Positions 1 to 8,965 of a DNA stretch of 64,000 nucleotides are shown piece by piece. Positions within the stretch are counted from its first letter, which is position 1. The number at the start of each line of letters is the position of its first letter. This stretch comes from Pseudofrankia sp. DC12 (lineage in GTDB: Bacteria > Actinomycetota > Actinomycetes > Frankiales > Frankiaceae). The position numbers were made by a program, and so were the translations under genes. The notes beneath the pieces were generated by a model. The model searched no databases, had not been told where the DNA came from, and saw nothing but the letters and a program-made list of their open reading frames with translations. The stretch is taken from positions 4,542,540 to 4,606,539 of the forward strand of contig NZ_KQ031391.1 of assembly GCF_000966285.1 (NCBI RefSeq), in the 5' to 3' direction.

Positions 1-2
1 TC

Positions 3-2384
3 GAGGCGTTGGTGCTGGCCGGCGCGCTCGCGGATCCGGCCCGGCTGTGGGGGCTGCGGCGGCGCTCGGCACCGCTGCGGCGGGTGCCGGCCCGCGCGCT
101 GCGCGGGCTGCTGCCCCGCCTCGCCCGACCCGGGCTCGCCCCGCGTCCGGCCCGCGCTGCCGCGCCGGCCACGGACCGAGCCCGCCATGCGTTCCCATCG
201 GTCCAGCCGCCGGTGCTGCTCGCGGTGCTGTTGACGGCGGCGGGCTGTGTCCTGACCGACCTGGGGCGTGACGGCGGGCGTCCGGCGCCGTTGCCGCGGG
301 CAGCGGCCCAGCTGTGGTCGGCCGTCTGGTCCGGCTGGCTCGGGCCGGCTGGCGGGCTGCTCGGCGGTCCCGGGCCGGCGCCACCGTGGGCCCCGATGCT
401 CGCGCTGATGTCGTCCGCGCTGGGTGGGCGTCCCGAGCTCGCCGCCCGGGTGCTGGTCGCCGCGACAACGGTCTTGGCCGGGCTCGTCGCCTGTCGCGCG
501 GCCCAGACGCTCGGCGGGCTCGCGGCCCGTCCCTGGGCCCGGGCCGGGCTTGCCGCCTGCTATGCCCTGGCGCCCCCGGTCACCGCGGCCGCCCGGGCCG
601 GAAGCCTGGCCGCCGTCGGCGCGTGCGTCGCGGCCCCGGTCCTGCTCGCCGCCGCCGTCCGGGCGCTGGCCCCGGCCGAGTCCCGGCTGGGGCTGCCGGT
701 TTCAGCTGGGACCGAGCCTGGCCCGGCGGGGACCGGATGGCGGAGTTGGTGGGCGTTGGCCGGGGCACTGCTGCTCGGGGACGCGTGCACGCCCGGGCTG
801 CTGCCGGTGGCCGCCGTCGGGCTGGTCGCCGCTGTGATCGCGGTCCGTCGCCGCGCCGAGCCCGCCGGACCTTGGCGAGACCGGTCCTCGACCGGCGAGC
901 CGGGCCGCCCCAGGCTCGGGACGCGGGGGCTCATGGGCCGGGTCGGCGTCGTACTGCTGGTCGGATGCGCACCGCTGCTGCCAGCTCTGGCGACGGCCGC
1001 GCGTGGCGGACCGCTGGGAGTGCTCTCGGTCCTCCTCGACGAGCCGAGCCGGGCCGGAGTCGATGCGCCCGCTGTGGGGGTCTTCGCGGCTGTCTGCGCG
1101 TTCGCGGCGGCGCTCGGCGGACGGGCCGTGCGGGCTGGTGTCGTTGTCTGCTGGCTGGTGGCGGCCGCCGGCTGGGTCACCGGCCAGGACGCGCTCGCCG
1201 CCGCCGGGATGCTCGCCGGGGTCGGCCTTGCCTGGTCCGCCCGCCTGGACAGGGCACGCCCCCGCCCGGCTCCCGGCCCGCGGGGCCGCCGGGCGTGGCC
1301 GCGCGGGGCCGTGGCCCTGTTGCTTTCCACGGTGCTCGCCGCGGGCCCCATCCTGCTCTTCGTCCGGGCGTCGGGCTGGCTCGGCCGCACCCCCGAACCG
1401 GTGAGCTGGGGCGGCTCGGACGGCCTCGGTGCCCCGACCTCCGGCGGGGCGGCCGGCGACGGGTCCACCGCCGCGGCCGATCCGTCCGCTGCGGCCCGCA
1501 CCCTCGTACTGCGTCCGTCGGCCGGTGGGGTGACCTACACGCTGACCTCCGGGCCGGGGCCGACGCTGATCGACAGCGCCGGCGACCCGTCCCGGCCGGC
1601 GCGTGCGTTCCTCGCCTCGGTCGTGGCCGACCTCTCCGTCGGGGGCGGCTGGGCCGCCTCGGCGCTGCCGGCGCTCGGCGTCGACGAGATCTGGCTCCCG
1701 ACCGGCACCGGGGCCGACCAGCCACCGGCGAACGGGGCCACGGCCGGCGCCGCCCCGCGGGACGCTGCCGGGTTCGCCCAGGAGGTCGGCGGAAGGACGA
1801 CGTTCACAGCGGGCGGGCTCGTCGCTGCTCTGGACGCGACCGACGGGCTGGAACGCGACCAGCCGAGGCCAGATGGCTACTACTGGCGTCTCGGCCCGAT
1901 GGCCGGTCCGGTGGCCGAACTGCGGCTGCTCGCGCCCGGTCCAGCGGCGGGAGCGGAGGTCGTCGCCGGCCGGGAGGCCCGGGCGGGCACCGCGCGAACC
2001 GCCGTCGCCCATCGCGCGGCGACAGGCCCCGGCACGGCCCTCGCCGGGCTCACCCGGGCGCCAGACGGGATGTCGGTGGACGCGCGGGTGCCACGCGGCC
2101 CGGCCGGCCGCCTGCTGGTGCTCGCCGAGCCGGCCGACCCCGGCTGGCGAGCGACCCTGGCCGGGCGCGGGCTCGTCCCGGTGACCGCCTGGGGCTGGGC
2201 ACAGGCGTTCGTCGTGCCAGCCGGGTCGGCAGGTGAGGTGCGGGTCCGCTACGACCACACCGAGCACCGGGCGTGGGTGCTCGCCGAGGCGGCCGTCGCC
2301 GCCGCGTTCCTCCTTTCGGCGCCGGTCCTCGCCCTGGCGGGCCGCGGTCGCCGGGAGGCCACCGGACCCGGAGCGGCTCGATGA
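3..2384 (+). CDS. C-terminal part of large membrane protein, probable glycosyltransferase (5' end outside window)
   Basis: The reading frame is open to the left edge, so this is the 3' part of a longer gene; the TTG at 9 is not a convincing start. The roughly 790 visible residues contain many hydrophobic Ala/Leu/Val segments (about 8-11 predicted by eye) up to about residue 460. A soluble Gly/Ala-rich stretch of about 270 residues follows, then a last membrane segment near the C-terminus. No catalytic motif is visible here. In actinobacteria the gene just upstream of a DUF5719 gene is usually a family-2 glycosyltransferase with a long membrane C-terminus, so a role in envelope polysaccharide synthesis is inferred from context. 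It overlaps the next gene by ATGA, so the two are probably translationally coupled. Confidence 0.6.
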   Translation, partial: EALVLAGALADPARLWGLRRRSAPLRRVPARALRGLLPRLARPGLAPRPARAAAPATDRARHAFPSVQPPVLLAVLLTAAGCVLTDLGRDGGRPAPLPRAAAQLWSAVWSGWLGPAGGLLGGPGPAPPWAPMLALMSSALGGRPELAARVLVAATTVLAGLVACRAAQTLGGLAARPWARAGLAACYALAPPVTAAARAGSLAAVGACVAAPVLLAAAVRALAPAESRLGLPVSAGTEPGPAGTGWRSWWALAGALLLGDACTPGLLPVAAVGLVAAVIAVRRRAEPAGPWRDRSSTGEPGRPRLGTRGLMGRVGVVLLVGCAPLLPALATAARGGPLGVLSVLLDEPSRAGVDAPAVGVFAAVCAFAAALGGRAVRAGVVVCWLVAAAGWVTGQDALAAAGMLAGVGLAWSARLDRARPRPAPGPRGRRAWPRGAVALLLSTVLAAGPILLFVRASGWLGRTPEPVSWGGSDGLGAPTSGGAAGDGSTAAADPSAAARTLVLRPSAGGVTYTLTSGPGPTLIDSAGDPSRPARAFLASVVADLSVGGGWAASALPALGVDEIWLPTGTGADQPPANGATAGAAPRDAAGFAQEVGGRTTFTAGGLVAALDATDGLERDQPRPDGYYWRLGPMAGPVAELRLLAPGPAAGAEVVAGREARAGTARTAVAHRAATGPGTALAGLTRAPDGMSVDARVPRGPAGRLLVLAEPADPGWRATLAGRGLVPVTAWGWAQAFVVPAGSAGEVRVRYDHTEHRAWVLAEAAVAAAFLLSAPVLALAGRGRREATGPGAAR

Positions 2385-4249
2385 GGCCGGCCCGCGGCTC
2401 GGCCCGGGGATGGGGAGTGATATCCGGCGGTATGGGCGTCGCCGTCGTGGGTACGGCGGCGATCGCGGCCGCCGCGGTGCTGATACCAGGAGGGCGCCCG
2501 AACCCGGTGCCGGCAGGGCAGCCGGTTACCGCGCAGACGGCCTATCGGACCGGGCTCCCGCCGACCAGCCGCGCCCTGGTCTGTCCGGACCTCGGCGCCG
2601 CCGGCCGGGTGCCGAGCAGCGTCGACCTGGCTCGCCTCGGTACCGCCGGCCGAGTGACCGCGTCGCTCGTCGGGGCCGGGCCTGACGGCGGCCAGGCCGC
2701 TGGCGGGGGTGCAGACCAGTCCAGGGACGACGCGGCATGGCGGCCCCCGGCCGGGTCCCTGCTCGGGCCGGACGAGACCCGCGGTGCGCTGGCGGTCCCG
2801 GGCAGGCAGGAGCCGCCGCTTCCGCGCCCGGCCGAGCCCGACCTTTCGACGCTGGCGGGGCTGCCGGCCGACCAGCTCAGCGAGCTGGCGGCCCTCAAGG
2901 CGCGGTCCGACCAGTCCGCTCTCGAAGCCCTGGCGGCGCTGTCGCCGGCCGACCGGGCCGGGCTCGCCGCACGCGTCGCACCGACCGACCTCTCGTCGCT
3001 GGCGGGGCTCTCGGCGGCGGACCGGGCCGGGCTGAGCCGGCTCGCGGTGTCCGCTGGACGGCCGGTGGTCGTGCGGGGGAGCGCCGTCACGCAGCTGTCG
3101 GCGACGGTGACCGCGCCCGGTGGGGGCGCCGGCCCGGTGCGAGCGGCCTGCGCCCCCACTGACGGCACGGCCTGGTTCGCCGGCCCGGCGACCGGGGCGG
3201 GCCACGACCCGCTGCTGTTCGCGACCAACCTGGGTTCCGAGCCGGCTCGGATCACCGTTCGGGTGTACACGCCCGGCCAGGCGCCGGCCGCGACCGAGGT
3301 CGCGGTCGCGCCTGGAGCGACCGTGAGCAAGCGGATCGCGGCCGTCGCGCCGGAGGCTGCGGCCACCGTCGTCGGGGTCGAGACTCGGGCCGGCCGCGTC
3401 CGGTCCTGGCTCGTCGACCGGCCCAGCGGCGCCGCGGCCTGGGATCTGGCCCCCGTGCCGGCCACGGCGGCGCCGGGCGCGCGCGCACTGCTCGGCCCCG
3501 TCGTCGCGCCGCCCGGAGCCGGCGGGGCGACGACGGAGCTGGTCGTGGCCGCGCCGGGGGCCGACGCCCGGGTGCGGGTGCGGGTGGTGACGACCAGCGG
3601 CCGCCCCGCCAGCCCGGCCGGGCTGGAGGACGTCGCGGTTCCCGGGGGCGAGGCGGTGGCGATCGCGGTGACGCTTCCCCGGGGCGAGGCGGCGGCCCTG
3701 CTCGTCGACGCGCTCGGCCCGGCGCCGGTCGTCGCGGGCCTCGGTCTCGCGTCGGGCGTCTCGGACACGTCCGCACCGGCGGCCGGCGCTCCCGCCGGCG
3801 GCTACCCCACCTGGGCAGCCGGCACGCCGCTGCTGGCGGCAGCGCCGGCCGCCGGCGGACCGGGCCGCGCGGCGGACCACCCGCCGGTGCCCTACGTCGG
3901 CGTGCCACCCGTCCCGGCCGGCGGCGCGGGCGCGCTGCTGCTGGCCGCGCCGGCGGGCGCGGCGACGATCCGGGTCGACGGCTACACCGTCACCGTTCCG
4001 GCCGGGCGCGCGGTCAGCATTCCGCTGCCGGCCCGTTACGCTGGTGGCAGCCTGGCCGTCCTCGCCGGCCCGGTCGGCGTCACCGAGCTGCTGGGAGCGG
4101 CCGGCCAGCCCACGGTGGCGCCTGACCCGAAGGCGGACCCGGCGGCGCTCGGCAACCCGACACCGACGACCGTCAGCTCGGTGCTCCCGCTGGCGCCGGC
4201 CGACCCGACCGGTCCGGCCGTCCTGGTCGAGGACCCCGCCGCCGGGTAG
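2381..4249 (+). CDS. DUF5719 family protein
   Basis: 622 aa from the ATG that overlaps the upstream stop (ATGA). An N-terminal membrane segment (about residues 10-30) suggests an anchored extracytoplasmic protein. Residues about 155-225 contain a degenerate leucine-rich repeat built on LAGL-ADRAGL-like units. The remainder is beta-rich with phrases such as TNLGSEPARITVRVY and VETRAGRVRSWLVDR that are typical of DUF5719. The molecular function of the family is unknown. Its fixed position beside a glycosyltransferase and mannose-metabolism genes suggests a cell-envelope role. It converges on manA with only 8 bases between the stop codons, leaving almost no room for a separate terminator. Confidence 0.75.
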   Translation: MRPARGSARGWGVISGGMGVAVVGTAAIAAAAVLIPGGRPNPVPAGQPVTAQTAYRTGLPPTSRALVCPDLGAAGRVPSSVDLARLGTAGRVTASLVGAGPDGGQAAGGGADQSRDDAAWRPPAGSLLGPDETRGALAVPGRQEPPLPRPAEPDLSTLAGLPADQLSELAALKARSDQSALEALAALSPADRAGLAARVAPTDLSSLAGLSAADRAGLSRLAVSAGRPVVVRGSAVTQLSATVTAPGGGAGPVRAACAPTDGTAWFAGPATGAGHDPLLFATNLGSEPARITVRVYTPGQAPAATEVAVAPGATVSKRIAAVAPEAAATVVGVETRAGRVRSWLVDRPSGAAAWDLAPVPATAAPGARALLGPVVAPPGAGGATTELVVAAPGADARVRVRVVTTSGRPASPAGLEDVAVPGGEAVAIAVTLPRGEAAALLVDALGPAPVVAGLGLASGVSDTSAPAAGAPAGGYPTWAAGTPLLAAAPAAGGPGRAADHPPVPYVGVPPVPAGGAGALLLAAPAGAATIRVDGYTVTVPAGRAVSIPLPARYAGGSLAVLAGPVGVTELLGAAGQPTVAPDPKADPAALGNPTPTTVSSVLPLAPADPTGPAVLVEDPAAG

Positions 4250-4257
4250 CGGCCGAG

Positions 4258-5643
4258 CTAGGCGGGGGCGCCGGGGCGGGCGGCGAAGACGCGGCCGGCC
4301 CCGCGCAGCGTGACGGTCGCCGGGCCGGTGAGCACCGCGGCCTGACCGCGGGCCAGCCGCAGCGAGGAGCCGGAGGTAGCCGTCTCGGCCGGTGGGCCGT
4401 CGTCCTGCCCGGCCTCGGCCCGATCAGGGCTGGCGTGACCGGCGTCTGGCTGGGAAGCGGCCTCGGCGGTGGGGCCCGAGCCGGCGGTGGCCACCTGGAC
4501 GTCGACGGTGCCGTCGACCGCCAGCAGGACGGCCGGGCGGTTCAGGGTGACCTCGCCGCCGGCGCAGATCGCCTCGGCGAGCACGAAGTCGTCGACCGGG
4601 ACAGGCCAGTACCGCACCAGCCCGCCGGCGCCGGCCCGCAGCGTGCTCGCCCGCAGCACTGGTGCGTCCGACGGGGCCGGGTCGACCAGCCGCAGCAGTT
4701 CGTCGACGTCGATGTGCTTGGGGGTCAGGCCACCGCGCAGCACGTTGTCCGACGTCGCCATGATCTCTATGCCGACGCCGTGCACGTAGGCGTGCAGCAG
4801 CCGCGCGGGCTGGAACAGCGCCTCGCCGGGGCTGAGCGTGACGTCGTTGAGCAGCAGCGCCGCGGCGATGCCGACGTCGCCGGGATGGGCCGCGGCGAGC
4901 CGGCCGACCAGGTCGGCCGCCCGGGCCAGGTCGGCGGCACCGGACCGGCTGGCACCGGACGGAGCCGGCGAACCGGCCGCGACCGTGGCCGCCGTCCGGG
5001 TGAGGCCGCCGGCCAGCGCCCGGCCGCGTTCGCGCGGCAGCGTCAGCAGGGTGCGCAGGACCGTGGCGGCGCCGCCGTCCGGGTCCGCGGCCAGTGGGCG
5101 GAATGCGGCGGACAGATCGGCGACGCCGAACGCCTCGATGACCGCGAGCGTGCGAGCCGGCTCCCGGACGCCGGCCAGCGCCCGGAACGGGGTGAGCGCG
5201 ACGATCAGCTCGGGCTTGTGGTTCGGGTCGCGGTAGCGGCGCTCGGGCGCGCTGAGCGGCACACCGGCCCGCTCCTCCGCGTCGAAGCCGGCCCGGGCCT
5301 GGGCCCGGTCGGGGTGTACCTGCAGCGAAAGCGCCTTCTCGGCGGCCAGCACCTTCAGCAGGAAGGGCAGTTCGCCGACCAGCTCGGCGGCCGGGCGGCG
5401 GCGGCCGGCGTCGTCGCAGTCAGACGGGGCGACCGGGTGGGTGCCCAGCCACAGCTCGGCGGCGGGCTCACCGGTCGGCGCCTCGCCGAGCAGGTCGTAG
5501 ATCGCGTCAGGCGAGCCCCAGGCGTAGTGCTGGACCTGGCCGAACAGCGGCAGCACCCGGGGGCTCAGGACGGCGGCGGCCGGGGGCACCGCCGCGGCGG
5601 GCCGGGGCACCGGAGCACCGGCGATCTGGGTGTCCGCGCTCAT
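4258..5643 (-). CDS. manA: mannose-6-phosphate isomerase, class I
   Basis: 461 aa from the ATG of MSADTQ. Upstream in-frame codons lack family similarity, so this start is preferred. Type I phosphomannose isomerase interconverts fructose-6-P and mannose-6-P, feeding GDP-mannose and envelope glycan synthesis. Visible family motifs are QHYAWGSPDAIY near the N-terminus, the zinc-site elements SLQVHPD and HKPELIVAL, and GGLTPKHIDVDELL in the second half. An Ala/Gly/Ser-rich insert before the C-terminal strands makes it somewhat longer than the usual 390-420 aa. It lies downstream of the metallopeptidase-family gene on the same strand and belongs functionally with the phosphomannomutase and SIS genes close by. 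Confidence 0.93.
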   Translation of the reverse strand: MSADTQIAGAPVPRPAAAVPPAAAVLSPRVLPLFGQVQHYAWGSPDAIYDLLGEAPTGEPAAELWLGTHPVAPSDCDDAGRRRPAAELVGELPFLLKVLAAEKALSLQVHPDRAQARAGFDAEERAGVPLSAPERRYRDPNHKPELIVALTPFRALAGVREPARTLAVIEAFGVADLSAAFRPLAADPDGGAATVLRTLLTLPRERGRALAGGLTRTAATVAAGSPAPSGASRSGAADLARAADLVGRLAAAHPGDVGIAAALLLNDVTLSPGEALFQPARLLHAYVHGVGIEIMATSDNVLRGGLTPKHIDVDELLRLVDPAPSDAPVLRASTLRAGAGGLVRYWPVPVDDFVLAEAICAGGEVTLNRPAVLLAVDGTVDVQVATAGSGPTAEAASQPDAGHASPDRAEAGQDDGPPAETATSGSSLRLARGQAAVLTGPATVTLRGAGRVFAARPGAPA

Positions 5644-5735
5644 GGTGTCGCGCTCATGGTGTCGCTCTCCAGCTGGCCGGGGCTTCGCCGATCGTCCACA
5701 GAGTACGGGCCGGGCCCACCACACCCGCGGGCCGA

Positions 5736-6398
5736 CTACTCCTCGTCGCCCCAGCCGTGGCCCTCGGGGTCGATGACCGCCGGGTCGACCCCGAGCATGT
5801 CGGCGACCTCGTGAATGATCGCGTCGAGGACGAGCTCGGCGAGGTCCTCGGTGTCGACGGCGCGGGCCTCCAGCGGGCGCCGGTAGACGACGATGCGCCT
5901 GGGCGTCGCGGACCGGCCCCGGCCGGTGGCGGGCTGGTACAGCGCCAGCGGGACGACGTCGTCCGAGACGCCGACCGGTGGCACGTCCTCCACCGCGAAC
6001 TCGACGCCGGCCAGCTGGTCCGACCAGCGCAGGTCGAGGTGCTCGACGGCGTCCAGGACGAGGTCGTCGAAGCGCTCGCCGCGGGTCGAGTACGCCGGGA
6101 CATCCGGCGGGAAGAGGGTTCCGCGCATTCCACGGCCGCGGCGGTCCCGCCTGCGGCGCGGCGGGATCGGCCGCCGGGTGGCCGTCGGTAGCCGTACGGG
6201 CGCCGGCCGCTCGGGCGCGGCGGTCTGGGCGGAGCCAGCCGCTGGAACTGAGCCCGTCGCCGACTCCGGGCCCGCCGCGGGTTCCGCGCCGGCCGCGGGT
6301 TCCGCGCCCGCCGCCGGATCCGCGCCGGCCGCAGGTTCTGAGCCGGCCGCAGGTTCTGAGCCCGCTTCAGGCTCGGAGGCCGCGGTTTCGTCCACCAC
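5736..6398 (-). CDS. metallopeptidase family protein with repetitive N-terminus
   Basis: About 220 aa from a GTG (GTG GTG GAC); the next in-frame GTG at 6395 is equally possible and no clear ribosome site decides. The last 130 residues match the actinobacterial metallopeptidase-like family next to DUF3499 and phosphomannomutase genes: RGMRGTLFPPDVP, FDDLVLDAVEHL, RIVVYRRPLEARAVD and IIHEVADMLGVDP. The HExxH-like site reads HEVAD, so the second metal-binding His is absent and activity is doubtful. Residues about 5-50 are a run of EPAAGS/AEPAAG hexapeptide repeats, unusual for this short family and probably an expansion of an 18-base unit. Confidence 0.75.
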   Translation of the reverse strand: MVDETAASEPEAGSEPAAGSEPAAGADPAAGAEPAAGAEPAAGPESATGSVPAAGSAQTAAPERPAPVRLPTATRRPIPPRRRRDRRGRGMRGTLFPPDVPAYSTRGERFDDLVLDAVEHLDLRWSDQLAGVEFAVEDVPPVGVSDDVVPLALYQPATGRGRSATPRRIVVYRRPLEARAVDTEDLAELVLDAIIHEVADMLGVDPAVIDPEGHGWGDEE

Positions 6399-6647
6399 CG
6401 GGCCAGCGTAGCCGCCCGCGCCACGGCTCGGCGGCGACCCGCGTGGCACGGACCGGGCCGGCCGGGCCGGAGGCGGCGCCGAGGAGCGCGGCCGGTCGCG
6501 GCGCGGGCGTGCGAGAAGGCTGAAATCCGCGCAATTGGAAGCGCACGGTGATTGGATGAGGCAGTTTACGTCACGATGGTGGCTTGTCCGGCGCGACACG
6601 GCGGGCGGTGGTGGCCGCCGCCCGTTCCGGGGTCTACCGTCCGGAAC

Positions 6648-7070
6648 GTGAAGCCCCGGCGCTGCTCCCGCTCGGCCTGTTCCGCGGTCGCGGTCGCCAC
6701 GCTCACCTATGCCTACGCGGAGTCCACCGCGGTGCTCGGGCCGCTGTCGCCGTACGTCGAGCCTCACTCGTACGACCTGTGCGGCCCGCACGCCGACCGG
6801 CTGACCGTCCCGCGCGGCTGGGCGGTCGTGCGCCTCGACCCGGAGCCCCCGCGCAACCCGGCCACCGACGACCTGGAGGCACTGGCCGACGTCGTCCGGG
6901 AGGTCGCGCGGCCCGCGCCGCTGCCCGGTGACGCGCCCGGCTACGGGCCGGCCCAGGGCTACGGTCCCGTCCCGGGCCACGGCCCGGTCGCCGGCGCCGG
7001 CCAGGAGCCGCCGCGCGACGATCCCGGCGGCGGGCGCCGGGGCCACCTGCGCGCCGTCCCCACGTCCTGA
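6648..7070 (+). CDS. DUF3499 family protein
   Basis: 140 aa from GTG (VKPRRCSRSAC). This start puts the conserved CSRxxC motif at the extreme N-terminus, as in the family; the ORF continues upstream without similarity. The core reads VATLTYAYAESTAVLGPLSP, then HSYDLCGPHADRLT and PRGWAVVRL, all typical. The CX4C and CGPH elements look like a split zinc-binding site. The C-terminal 40 residues are Gly/Pro-rich and variable (GYGPAQGYGPVPGHGP). Function is unknown. The gene is syntenic with phosphomannomutase in actinobacteria (Rv3258c in mycobacteria) and is divergent from the metallopeptidase gene. Confidence 0.85.
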   Translation: MKPRRCSRSACSAVAVATLTYAYAESTAVLGPLSPYVEPHSYDLCGPHADRLTVPRGWAVVRLDPEPPRNPATDDLEALADVVREVARPAPLPGDAPGYGPAQGYGPVPGHGPVAGAGQEPPRDDPGGGRRGHLRAVPTS

Positions 7071-7300
7071 CCCCCGGGTCCTGACCTCCGGCGGTCGAGC
7101 GGCCGAGGTGTGGCTGCCCGACAGGCCCTCGGAGATCCTCCCGCCCGGGGTGATGGATAGGGTCACTGCGACGCCGAGCCCGCGCGACACGCACTGACAC
7201 GTCGGCTGGCGGGCGTCGACCGGATCTGCGTCCATGGGACTGTGGAGACGAGCCGGGCGGCGACAGCCGCCGACGAGACGGGTGCGGAAGGTGGAGGGCA

Positions 7301-8659
7301 ATGGGGCTTGACCTCGCCCGGATCTTCAAGGCGTATGACGTGCGCGGGGTCGTGCCGTCCGAGTTCGACGCCGACATCGCCCGCGCCACCGGCGCGGCGT
7401 TCGTCCGGCTGCTCGAAGCCAAGGAGATCGTGATCGCGCACGACATGCGCGAGTCGTCTGGTCCGCTGTCGGCGGCATTCGCGCAGGGCGCCACGAGCCA
7501 GGGCGCCGACGTCGTGCTCGCCGGGCTCGGCTCGACGGACCTGCTGTACTTCGCCGCCGGCTCGCTGAACCTGCCGGGCGCGATGTTCACCGCGTCGCAC
7601 AACCCGGCCAAGTACAACGGCATCAAGATGTGCCGCGCCGGGGCCGCGCCGATCGGGCAGGAGACCGGCCTGGCCGAGATCCGCGACATGGTCGCGACCG
7701 GCGTCCCCGCGTACACCGGCACGCCCGGCTCGGTCCGCGAGGTGGACCTGCTCGAGGCCTACGTCGCCCACCTGCGCACCCTGGTCGACCTGTCCGGAAA
7801 CCGGCCGCTGAAGGTCGTGGTCGACGCGGGCAACGGCATGGGCGGCTACACCGTGCCGGCCGCCTTCGCCGGCCTGCCGCTCGACGTCGTGCCGCTCTAC
7901 TTCGAGCTGGACGGCAGCTTCCCGAACCACGAGGCGAACCCGATCGAGCCGGAGAACCTGCGCGACCTGCAGAAGGCCGTCCGGGACAACGGCGCCGACA
8001 TCGGCCTCGCCTTCGACGGCGACGCCGACCGCTGCTTCGTCGTCGACGAGCGTGGCGAGCTGGTCACGCCGTCCACGATCACCGCGCTGGTCGCGGAGCG
8101 GGAGCTCGCCCGCGAGCCGGGCGGCACCATCATCCACAACGTGATCGTCAGCAAGGCGGTCCCGGAGCTGGTTCGCAAGCTCGGCGCGGTCCCGGTGCGC
8201 ACCCGGGTCGGGCACTCGTTCATCAAGGGCGAGATGGCCCGGACGGGCGCCATCTTCGGCGGCGAGCACTCCGGCCACTTCTACTTCCGCGACTTCTGGC
8301 GGGCCGACTCGGGGATGCTCGCGGCCCTGCACGTGCTCGCCGCGCTCGGCGGCCAGAGCGGCCCGCTCTCGACGCTGCTCGACGGCTACGCCCCGTACGC
8401 CGTGTCCGGGGAGATCAACTCCGAGGTCGCCGACGCGGCCGCGTCGATGAAGGCCATCGAGGGCGAGTACGCAGGCCGGGCCACCGAGATCGACCACCTG
8501 GACGGCCTGACCATCTCGCTCGCGGACGGGTCCTGGTTCAACCTGCGGCCGTCCAACACCGAACCGCTGCTGCGCCTCAACGTCGAGGCGGGGGATGATG
8601 ACACGATGAGCCGGCTGCGGGACGAGGTCCTGGCCAGCATCCGCGGTGGAAGGAACTGA
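7301..8659 (+). CDS. manB: phosphomannomutase/phosphoglucomutase
   Basis: 452 aa, ATG preceded by a good GGTGGAGGG ribosome site. Alpha-D-phosphohexomutase interconverting mannose-6-P and mannose-1-P (and possibly glucose phosphates), supplying GDP-mannose. Hallmarks are visible in order: active serine loop TASHNPAKYNG, metal loop AFDGDADRC, sugar-binding GGEHSGHFYFRD, and phosphate-binding SNTEPLLRLNVEA at the C-terminus. Length is normal for the family. It starts a likely operon with the Trm112-like and SIS genes (7-base gap, then about 95 bases). Symbol follows actinobacterial usage; pmm/pmmA would be equivalent. Confidence 0.95.
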   Translation: MGLDLARIFKAYDVRGVVPSEFDADIARATGAAFVRLLEAKEIVIAHDMRESSGPLSAAFAQGATSQGADVVLAGLGSTDLLYFAAGSLNLPGAMFTASHNPAKYNGIKMCRAGAAPIGQETGLAEIRDMVATGVPAYTGTPGSVREVDLLEAYVAHLRTLVDLSGNRPLKVVVDAGNGMGGYTVPAAFAGLPLDVVPLYFELDGSFPNHEANPIEPENLRDLQKAVRDNGADIGLAFDGDADRCFVVDERGELVTPSTITALVAERELAREPGGTIIHNVIVSKAVPELVRKLGAVPVRTRVGHSFIKGEMARTGAIFGGEHSGHFYFRDFWRADSGMLAALHVLAALGGQSGPLSTLLDGYAPYAVSGEINSEVADAAASMKAIEGEYAGRATEIDHLDGLTISLADGSWFNLRPSNTEPLLRLNVEAGDDDTMSRLRDEVLASIRGGRN

Positions 8660-8666
8660 ACCGGAC

Positions 8667-8870
8667 ATGAGCCTCGATCCACTGCTTCTGGAGATCCTCG
8701 CCTGCCCCTGCCCGCAGCACGCTCCGCTGCGGCAGGACATGCTGGCCGGCGCCCCGGTCCTCGTGTGCACCGCCTGTAACCTGGCATTCCCGGTGCGTGA
8801 CGACATTCCGGTGATGCTGCTCGACGAGGCAAGCCCGTTCCCGGAGGCAGCCGCCCCGGCGAAGTCCTGA
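8667..8870 (+). CDS. Trm112 family small zinc-ribbon protein
   Basis: 67 aa from the ATG of MSLDPLLLEILACP, 7 bases after the phosphomannomutase stop. The ribosome site GGAAGGAA lies inside the end of the upstream gene, implying coupling. The family signature is clear: LLEILACPCP near the N-terminus, a second cysteine pair CTAC, and FPVRDDIPVMLLDEA. Trm112 proteins are activators or partners of methyltransferases in eukaryotes and archaea. The bacterial versions are uncharacterised and commonly sit next to phosphomannomutase and SIS-isomerase genes, as here. Confidence 0.9.
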   Translation: MSLDPLLLEILACPCPQHAPLRQDMLAGAPVLVCTACNLAFPVRDDIPVMLLDEASPFPEAAAPAKS

Positions 8871-8965
8871 TCGGTGCTGGGGCCTGGCTGGCGGCCCCAC
8901 TCCGGAGCCGGGCCGATACGTGCCCTTCCAGCCGGTTCACCGGGGCAGGGCAGGTGTGAGGGCGG

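Noticed and set aside
5893-6411. Plus-strand frame with EPAAGS-like repeats
   Set aside because: It is the antisense reading of the repeat in the metallopeptidase-family gene, whose conserved domain is on the minus strand.
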